A stretch of 64,000 nucleotides of DNA from Coniochaeta sp. PMI_546 (lineage: Eukaryota > Ascomycota > Sordariomycetes > Coniochaetales > Coniochaetaceae), in the NCBI GenBank assembly GCA_021432605.1, contig MU271144.1, positions 310,001 to 374,000 of the forward strand. The letters are read 5' to 3'. Both the position numbers and the translations under genes were made by a program. A model generated the notes under the pieces. It searched no databases. It was not told the DNA's origin and was given only the letters and a program-made list of their open reading frames with translations. Below are positions 56,403-64,000 of the stretch, one piece after another. Numbering within the stretch: the stretch's first letter is position 1; each line of letters begins with the position of its first letter.

Positions 56403-57807
56403 TCAAAAAGTCCAGCCCTCAAAGTCATCAACAAACCTCACCGCAGACGCAAGATACCTCTCATGGACGTCCCCCCACGTCCTCGCAGCCTCTCTCATCG
56501 CCCGTATCGCTGCTCTCAGTCAGTATATCTATCAACAACAACATGGTGTATACTCGAGCACAGCTTACCTTTCACAAAGTGCGCATCAGTAGCCCAATCC
56601 GACCGCAGCGCCCTGTCCTCAACGTACTTCCACCCTTTACCTCCGAGATTCCCAGGCACATAATCGGGATCAATCTTTGGCCGCAACTCCGCCACATAGA
56701 CAGCCAGCAGGAGGAGCCACCACTGGCGGACGAGACTAATATGAAATTTGGCAGGGATAAGCGGCAACAAGATCCGCACCGCGTGGCTGGTGGTGAGAAT
56801 GTGGCAGATGAAGAAGTTGTACGAATGCGTCCCCGGCGGCACGGTCGCGACCAAGAGAGCCACTGCGGCCTCTTGAGACTCTCGGAACTGCTTGACCGGA
56901 TCGTCCAGCTTCCAGGCGTTCCAGTACTCCAGCACTAGGTCCTCGTGCTTCTCGAAGAGGGGCCCGATGTTGCCGAAACCTGGCTCTTTGAAGAGGCCGT
57001 CGAAGCGTTTGTCCTCCGACAGTTTGCCGAGCAGCTCAGAGGGTGATGTGGAGCTGAAAGGCGACGGTCTGGTGTAGGACTTGTCGTCCAGGTACTTGTG
57101 GAGGAAGTTGTACTGGACTGCCGTGAGGGCCAGCGCTTCCATGGCAATTTCCTTGCTGTTGAACTCGAATGCGTAGCCGAGATGGATGAGAGGATGACCA
57201 ACTGTGAGGATGTCAGCGTGGAAACACGTCAAAGTTGAAACCACATCTCATGAAAACAAGTGAGAGACATACGCCCTCCAATGAGCCCATTCACGAGCGG
57301 CTCATCGCCGTGGAACATGAACCGGTCCACCACCTTCTTCCAATCATACCCGACGGCATGGGAAGTCGTCCTATCCTCAAAGAAGTCGACGTAAGCTCGC
57401 TGGTAGCGCTTGTCACCCAGAAAGTCCCGCCAGTCGTGCTCAGTCACCTCGGCAGGCGAGTCCACCCACGGCTCTAGCTGCTTGGCCTCCACGTCGTAGA
57501 TATGGTGCAGCTGATCCACGTCGGCACCCAGGAGGTAGGCCGAGCAGAGGATATGTGGCATGTGGTTGTCAAACTGGAGATTGTGGTAGACTATGGAGTG
57601 GTTGACGTGGTTGGCCCTCAGCAGGTGCTTGAGGGTCCGCGGCAGCTTCTCCGGCGCATTGTCGACATTGTGCACTTCGACTGGCGGGATGTCAATCTTT
57701 TTGTGTCCATCTGAGCCCACCAGCCTGTTCAGGACTGGAATATGTGATAAAAATGAAGACATTATGTCCCCCTGTGTGGAATGTTTGGAATTGTGAAGAC
57801 CTTCCAT
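56403..57807 (-). CDS. Questin-oxidase-like protein (DUF4243, AflY/GedK family)
   Basis: Members of this family are cofactor-poor Baeyer-Villiger-type oxidases of fungal polyketide pathways, but many genes stand alone with unknown substrates. Three exons, 57807-57273, 57201-56569 and 56509-56403, give 424 residues. The intron junctions restore a continuous helical fold (IGG|LGHPLIHLGYAFE and FVK|AIRAMREA). Family-like stretches include NHVNHSIVYHNLQFDNHMPHIL near residues 66-87, which has several histidines. The start could be MEGLHN (57807) or MSSFLS (57762). No polyketide or tailoring enzyme sits next to it; the neighbours are primary-metabolism genes, so the role is probably outside a cluster. 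The substrate is not predictable. Confidence 0.82.
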
Positions 57808-58229
57808 CCATTCACATTTGTTGAGAAACGTGGGCTTCTAAGTGTCACCCTGGCCGTCAGTCGGTGAGGTGGTGTGACCCGACGTTATGTAAGTGAAAAC
57901 GGTCACATGCCTCTCACTGATGAGCCGTTTGAAGCCGAGCGTTTTGATCATCGCCGCTAGTAGGTAGAATGGAAGCTCCGATGGAACCTGAAAGCTGCCA
58001 GGAACCACCTGGAATGGAAGCTGCCCCTCCCCCACCATCTGCAGACCGTCCGTTATTCAGACGTCACAGTCTCCGCGGCCAAAGACAAACCACCCCCCAT
58101 CGTCTCATCTACATACAGATAACATCCACAGAGACGAAGCTTTTTGACTGCTCAAAAAAGAAAGACATAAAACCAATTGAACACCCTCTTGCTTGCTCAA
58201 CTTATCTACCAAACACTGGAACAGACACA
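57808..58229. promoter_or_regulatory. Shared divergent promoter of the questin-oxidase-like gene and RPE1
   Basis: Only 422 bp between two divergent start codons. No named motif was recognised. Confidence 0.55.
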
Positions 58230-59136
58230 ATGCCTCTTGACGCCATCGTAGCACCTTCCATCCTCTCCTGCGACTTCGCAGCGTTCGGCGAGGGATGCGC
58301 CCAAACCATGAAGTACGGAGCAGACTGGCTCCATGTCGATATCATGTAGGCGACATCTCTCAACTCTCTCTCAATTCCCGGATCACACGCTTACAGCCAG
58401 CCCACTAGGGACGGCCACTTCGTCCCCAACCTCACCTTTGGCCCGCCCGTCGTGGCCAAGATCCGCCAACACGTCGAGCCCCCGGCCCAAAAGATGGGCA
58501 AGGGCACCTTCGACTGCCACATGATGATCGCCGAGCCCAAGAAGTGGGTGAAGGACATGGCCAAGGCCGGCTGCAACCTGTTCTGCTTCCACTACGAGGC
58601 CGCCTTCTCGACCGACGCCGACAGCCCCTTTGAGACGAGCGAGAAGAAGACGACCCCGCAGAGTCTGATCAGGTATATCCACGAGCAGGGCCTGTTGGCC
58701 GGCATAGCGCTCAAGCCCGGGACCAAGGTCGATGTGCTGTGGGACATCCTGGAGAACAAGGAGAAGAGCGAGCTGCCGGATGTGAGTTGTGCCCCCCCCC
58801 CCAGCCCCCCCCTTGAAGCTGAAGCAGGGACATGGAACAAATTGCTGACATGTGCGTCCACCTGCTCAGATGGTTCTGATCATGACCGTCGAGCCCGGTT
58901 TCGGAGGACAAAAGTTCATGGCTTCCGAGCTGCCCAAGATCGAGGCGCTGCGGAAACGGTATCCCGACCTCAACATTGAGGTTGACGGCGGCGTCGGACC
59001 CTCCAACATAGACCAGGCTGCTGATGCCGGAGCGAACATCATTGTGTCCGGGACAGCGGTATATTCGGCCAACGACCCGTCAGAGGTGATCAAACAGCTC
59101 AGGGAGGCCGTCGCCAAGAGAACAGGAAAGCTATGA
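58230..59136 (+). CDS. RPE1: Ribulose-phosphate 3-epimerase
   Basis: Interconverts D-ribulose 5-phosphate and D-xylulose 5-phosphate in the non-oxidative pentose phosphate pathway; cytosolic, TIM-barrel metalloenzyme. Exons 58230-58345, 58409-58781 and 58870-59136 give 251 residues. Motifs in order: [22 protein letters not shown] (metal and catalytic residues; intron 1 splits the Met codon between Ile and Asp), CHMMIAEP, the phosphate loop in [10 protein letters not shown], and VDGGVGPSN with the second catalytic Asp. Intron 1 uses donor GTAGGC and acceptor ACTAG. Intron 2 contains a run of 11 C and another of 8 C close to its donor. The gene converges with the aminotransferase gene 137 bp away. 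Confidence 0.96.
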
Positions 59137-59273
59137 AATGCTGAAAAAGGTCCTTGATGTTCTATGAATATATGCACCTTTATGACATAGACCTTGCCGT
59201 ACATAGCGCATATCCAAGCGATCATTGGAAGAAAACCGGCCTGATCAAACCTACCAAAACAACATGTCCAGGA

Positions 59274-60646
59274 CTACTTGCTTCCAAGCACCTTGCCCAA
59301 CGCAGCGATGATCCCCTTCACCTCCTCAACGGTGTTGTAATGCACCATACTGATCCTCACAACCCCGTCCCTACTGTCCTCCAGCCCCAGCACCTCCTCG
59401 GCCAGCCTGACGGAGTAGAAGCTGCCCCACCGGAACCCAAAGGTCGTCTCCCCCTCCACCGTCTCGACCAGCCGCCGGCTCTCCCACCCCGCCACCCGGA
59501 AACTGACCGTCGGCACCCTCAGCGCCGGATCCGGACTGCTCTCGCCGTATATCGTCACGTCCCCCCGGCTGGTCAGGTAGCCCAGCAGCGTCTCCTGTAG
59601 CACCCTCTCCTGCTCCACGACCCCTTCCCACCTCGAGGTCCCTGCAAGATAGTCCACGACAGCAGGGATAGCGTAGACCAGCTCGTAGCTGCCCCCCGCC
59701 AGCCCGATCTTGTTCTCCAGCGTCCTGTGCGGGTTGAAGTAGTGCCCCAGACTGCCCATCTGCCCCTGCGCCTCGGCGCTGACGTACAGCATCGACACGT
59801 GGGGGCCGTAGACCTTGTACCAGCTGAAGCTGTAGGCATCCACGCCTAGATCCCTGACGTCGACGCGGCGGTGGGGCGCGTAGGCCACCGCGTCGACGCA
59901 CACCAGGGCCGTGGGGTGGAGGCCGTGGACCAGGGAGGCGATGGCCTTGATGTCGTGGATGGTGCCGAGGATGTTGGAGGCGTGGGTGAGGGTTACCAGC
60001 CGCGTCCTGTCCGAGAGCAAGGGGCGGAGGTTCTCGGGGGTCAGCTTGGGGTTGGTGGAGACGGGGGGCTTCCACCACTTGACGGTCAGGTTCTGGCGTT
60101 TGGCTAGGTCTACCCAGGAGGCGATGTTGGCTTCGTGGTCGACGGCGGAGATGACTACTTCGTCGCCCGGGCTGAAGGTGAGGGTTTGCGAGAGGTTGCG
60201 GTAGAGCTGGGTTGTTGAGGAGCCCAGGACTGGATATTGAGTCAGTCTGGGTCAAAGGAGAGAAAGTTTAGGACAGAAAAGAGGAGGATAGGGCAGTACC
60301 GATCTCGTCGACCGAGGCGTTGATGTACTTTGCCGCGGCGGCATAGCCCTCGGCGTACCTGGCGGTTGATTTCTTGCCTGTTGCGTAGGTGGCGCCCAGC
60401 TGCACGTTGGTGTTCAGGAGGTAGTCCTTGATGCTATGCCAGGGGGTGGGCCAAAAGTCAGGGCTTCTGGAACAACAACAACAGACATGGTGGCATATGG
60501 ATTTCTCAGTCTTGAGAGCGGGAGGCATACCGGTCTACTACGGTGGCCAGCGTCTGGCTTCCGCCGGCGTTGTCGAAGAAGACCTGGTCACCACTCAGTG
60601 CGGGGAAGCTGCCCCTCACTTCTGCCATGTTCAGTTTGGAGGCCAT
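59274..60646 (-). CDS. Class V pyridoxal-phosphate aminotransferase (cysteine desulfurase-like)
   Basis: Predicted PLP enzyme of the SufS/class V fold. Exons 60646-60531, 60433-60300 and 60229-59274 give 401 residues. The N-terminus MASKLNMAEVRGSFPAL leads into FFDNAGGSQ. The cofactor region includes LGSSTTQLYRNLSQ, DHEANIASW and CVDAVAYAPHR (Asp that binds the PLP ring), and the internal aldimine lysine is in SFSWYKVYGPH. The C-terminal domain includes RVPTVSFRVAGW. No clear active-site cysteine of a cysteine desulfurase is apparent, so the substrate may be another amino acid. It is distinct from mitochondrial Nfs1 (no targeting peptide). Divergent from TPA1. The alternative start at the second Met (MAEVRG) is possible. 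Confidence 0.87.
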
Positions 60647-61694
60647 ATTTTGATGTGAGGAGGGATCGCTGGCTCCTGGAGAGATATATATATAAGGTCT
60701 ATATATGTATGAATGTGTGTCTAGTAGAGGACTCTTTGTGTGAAGAGAGACTTGGCTATATACACTTGCTGGAGATGACGAAGCCGAGGGAATGTGGGAG
60801 CTGCCTCTAAGCTAGTGTCTAGGTAGATTTAATCATGACGCCCTAAGGTAGTCAGTCAACATCAGATTAGAGGTGCTGTTTAGTCATGAATACGGCACCA
60901 CCACCTTCCATATGGGTAGTAGACAGATATCTGTAGTCTGTACACTAGTACGGGTAAAAGCGACGGCAGACATTGAGTCGCGACGAGAAGGCAGCACAAC
61001 AGAAAGATAGACGACACAGTCGAGGGTGTGTAAAGATCACAGCCGGGCGGCTCTCACTGCAGATGTCGTTGGCTCTTTACATAGGAGTGGTGTCAAAGTC
61101 AGATACACAGCTGCAATGGAGGCACTGCAAGCTGAAGAGGTCTCCTTGGCTCCCTGACAGACAGTAGGACAGCCTGTTGTTGGTCAGACGTAGCGCCGGC
61201 GTCAAAGACGACGATTGGACTCATTGGAGATATATTGCATGGATTGATATACATAGTAGGTACTGTACTATCGTCCACTCTCGTTACCATTCGAGGTTTG
61301 TTTCAATGCCGTGCATTTCCCGCCGTTGCCACTCATTCGGTAGTCTTCCTGCAGGTAAAGAGGCCGGGCGCCTGAGGAATCATGCGGGTTTGCTGAGGGA
61401 CTGGAAGTCTGCATTGTGGTGGACAAAGTTACCTTCTGGCTGGCGATGAGCGACGGCCAATTGACGCTGCAGGTGTCTTTCTGGGGGTGTCTGTCCTTCT
61501 TTGCGGCTTGTACACTTGTAAGCATAAAAAAGTGCAGCAGACATAAAATAAAAATTATAAAAAAAAAGTCGTCCCACCCATTTCTCGAACCACACTCTCT
61601 CCCCCCCTCGTCAGTCGACTTCCACCTCTGACACCCATTGCACACCCAATTCTCCCCAGGACTGCCCAAGAACCACCGAATTGGTTCACTAAAA
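60647..61694. promoter_or_regulatory. Divergent promoter region of the aminotransferase and TPA1 genes
   Basis: About 1 kb. Contains the only TACACTA copy noticed outside the flbC neighbourhood (60941) and CCTAAGGTA (60842). A-rich stretch near 61547-61566 precedes TPA1. No gene recognised. Confidence 0.5.
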
Positions 61695-63823
61695 ATGAAA
61701 AGAAAGGCAGAACAGCCTGTAGAGGGCAGGAAGCCCGCCCTCAAGAAGAGGTCCAAGCCAGGTTTGTTTCCTCCTCGAGCGCCCAAGACAGCCAACAAGG
61801 TTACGTAGAGGCAAAGACTAGACCAGACTCTAACATTTCCCCAGCACTCACAGAAGCCGACGCGAAGTCTCGCTTCAGGCCAGGCCTCTTCGACCAGCAG
61901 GTCCTCTCCAAATACACCTCGGACTACGCCACCTCGACCCCCTACAAGCACTCCGTCATCCACCAGCTGGTGTCCGACCCTCTCCTCCGCTCCGTCCGCG
62001 ACGAGATCAAGGCCAACGTCTCCTTCACCCCGAAGGAGACCGACATCTACAAGATCCACCAGTCCGGCGACCTCGCCAACCTCGACGGGCTCGACGACGC
62101 CGCCCTGCAGAAGCTCCCCTCCCTCCTGGCCCTGCGCGACGCCCTCTACTCCGAGACCTTCCGGAACTACGTCTCCGCCATCACGGACTGCGGACCCTTG
62201 TCGGGCCGCAAGACCGACATGGCCATCAACGTCTACACGCCCGGCTGCTACCTCCTCTGCCACGACGACGTCATCGGCTCCCGCAAGGTCTCCTACATCC
62301 TCTACCTGACCGACCCGGACACCCCCTGGCAGCCCACCTGGGGCGGCGCCCTGCGCCTGTACCCGGTGTCGGACCGAGTCAGCCACTCGGGCGAGGTGGC
62401 CAAGACCCCGTCCCCGGACTTCACAAAGGTCATCCCCCCGGCCTGGAACCAGCTCTCCTTCTTCGCCGTGCAGCCGGGCGAGAGCTTCCACGACGTCGAG
62501 GAGGTGTACCGCGCCGCCTCCAAGGCCGAGCTGGACTCGGACGGCGGCCGGATCCGCATGGCCATCAGCGGCTGGTTCCACATCCCGCAGCCGGGTGAGG
62601 AGGGCTACGTGGCCGGGGCCGAGGAGAAGGCCGCCGCCAGGAGCGGGCTGATGCAGCTGCAGGGCAACCCGGACCAGTACGACCGGCCCGAGGCGAGGGC
62701 CGTGCCCGTGCCCGCGGCCGACAGGATGGAGACGCGGGAGGCGGAGGAGATGCTCAGTGCCGAGGACATGGACTTCCTGCTCCGGTATCTGGCGCCGACG
62801 TACCTGACGCCCGACACGCTGGAGAGGGTGTCGGACCACTTTGACGAGAACTTTAGCATCACGCTGCCGGGGATACTGCACCCGCGGTTCGCGGAGAGGC
62901 TCCGGGGTTATGTCGAGGAGAGGGAAAGGGAGGGCCTGCCGGAGGACAGCGGGGAGATTGAGAAGGGGGGGCCGTGGAAGGTGGCTAGGCCGCCGCATAA
63001 GCACCGGTTCTTGTACATGCGGCCCGGAGACGAGAAGGAGGAGAGTCCGATCAGGGAGCTGCTCGAGGTGCTGCTGCCGAGTCGGCAGTTTAGGGCCTGG
63101 CTGCAGCTGGCGACTAAGAGTGTGGTTGAGAGCCATGACTTTGTGGCTAGGCGGTTCAGGAGGGGGAGGGACTATACGCTTGCTACGGGCCATGAGGGGA
63201 AGCCTAGGCTGGAGATGAATATTGGGTTTACGCCTACGGGGGGTTGGGGGGATGTTGATGAGGAGGAGGATGAGGATGACGAGGAAAGTGAGGCGGAGAG
63301 TGAGGCGAGTACGATTGATGGGTCGTCGGGCGCCAAGGTTGTTGCTGCAAAAGGGAAGGGGAAGGGGAAGGGCAAGGCGAATGGTTCCGAGGCTAATGGT
63401 AAGGGCAAGGAGAAGGAGGGCGGAAAAGATGCGGAGAGGGGCGTAAATGGAGATAGGAAAGACGGAGAAGAGGAGGAGGAAGAGGATGTCGAAGTAGGCG
63501 GCCACGAAGTGTACATGGCCGGCGACGGCGACGAGGACGAGGACGCGGCGGTGTACAAGAGCAGCAACGAGGAGGACAACATCCTGTTCTTCCAGGCGGC
63601 GGCGTGGAACAAGATGACGCTGGTGCTGCGCGACAGCGGCACGCTGCGGTTCGTCAAGTATGTCAGCCGCAGCGCCAAGGGAGACAGGTGGGACATCAGC
63701 GGCACGTTTGAGATCGAGGAGCAGGACGAGGAGCCGGACGAGGATGAGGTTGTGGGGGTGCAGGATGACACTGAGGAGGAGTTTAAGGGGTTCTCGGATA
63801 GCGAGGAGAGTGAGAGCGATTAG
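61695..63823 (+). CDS. TPA1: Prolyl 3,4-dihydroxylase Tpa1/Ofd1
   Basis: Fe(II)/2-oxoglutarate dioxygenase that hydroxylates a proline of ribosomal protein uS12 (Rps23) and affects translation termination; Ofd1 also senses oxygen in fission yeast. Exons 61695-61761 and 61845-63823 give 681 residues. A short basic N-terminus (KRKAEQP, KKRSK) could be a nuclear signal. The N-terminal double-stranded beta-helix domain carries the metal ligands H162 and D164 (CHDD) and H238 (ESFHDVEEV), and the 2-oxoglutarate Arg in RMAISGWFH. The second, non-catalytic DSBH domain starts near LMQLQGNPDQYDRPE. A low-complexity Lys/Gly and Asp/Glu insert (about residues 430-540) interrupts it; such an insert is variable in fungi. 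The C-terminus RWDISGTFEIEEQDEE matches the family. Intron donor GTTTGT is unusual but in frame. Confidence 0.94.
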
Positions 63824-64000
63824 ACGGTGTGGGATGCGAAGGAAAGTACCTGGCATAGAATGGATGATACCATGGACAATGTTGGACATGACACGAGAAT
63901 TAAACATAACAAGTATGACTCGAGTGATACCTGTGAAGCTGTGGGCCGGAGTAGGGTGGCTTCGTGCCCTCTTGTTCCCACAAAGGGCCTGGTCTCGGTC
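63824..64000. other. TPA1 3' region
   Basis: Short downstream segment to the end of the window. A start-like or gene signal was not seen. Confidence 0.4.

Noticed and set aside
61268-63907. 879-codon open frame on the minus strand
   Set aside because: It lies fully antisense to TPA1, whose GC-rich third codon positions explain the missing stops. Its translation is Leu/Arg/Val-rich and matches no family.
1-64000. Transposons, LTR or virus-derived elements, CRISPR arrays, rRNA
   Set aside because: No terminal repeats, transposase, polymerase or capsid motifs, repeat-spacer arrays or rRNA sequence were seen in any frame.

Overview
The window looks like nuclear DNA from a filamentous ascomycete (Pezizomycotina, probably Sordariomycetes). 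Supporting signs are short introns of 50-120 nt with GTRNGT donors and CTRAC-type branch sites, Pezizomycotina-type proteins (Rax2, Lcl3, Yvc1, an FlbC-like regulator, a questin-oxidase-like protein), an intron-bearing tRNA-Asp, and no operons. I found no transposon, LTR element, viral relic or CRISPR array. The species cannot be named from the sequence alone.

Layout. 0.6-9.1 kb is a compact housekeeping block: lsm2, tRNA-Asp, pso2/snm1 (minus) and the SF3B1/HSH155 orthologue (plus), the last two sharing a divergent promoter. 9.1-20.7 kb holds no recognisable gene and leads into an flbC-like C2H2 regulator (20.7-22.0 kb). 22.0-29.7 kb is also sparse and contains one small cysteine-tailed protein gene. 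29.7-38.8 kb carries rax2, lcl3 and a small Cys/His-rich gene, all on minus. 39.2-43.4 kb is a run of three ORFs on minus (a HAD phosphatase and two disordered segments) that share one reading frame and are separated by two single TAG codons. 44.4-64 kb is gene-dense: TFG2 and smd1 (divergent), mtq2, a second small Cys-rich gene, yvc1, rad17, a questin-oxidase-like gene and RPE1 (divergent), and a class V aminotransferase and TPA1/OFD1 (divergent).

How the genes fit together. Three genes serve pre-mRNA splicing (lsm2, SF3B1, smd1), two serve DNA damage handling (pso2, rad17), two concern transcription or translation termination (TFG2, mtq2), and TPA1 is a 2-oxoglutarate dioxygenase linked to ribosomal and translation-termination proteins. 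rax2 (polarity) and the flbC-like gene (development) are morphogenesis genes. Nothing suggests a biosynthetic cluster.

The two most notable unexplained signals are the same-frame HAD-TAG-ORF-TAG-ORF chain at 39.2-43.4 kb, and a dense cluster of TACACTA/TAGTGTA heptamers, including a 24-bp perfect palindrome. The cluster is confined to about 15.8-26.7 kb and brackets the flbC-like gene. All exon boundaries were inferred by eye from reading frame, splice sites and family similarity.
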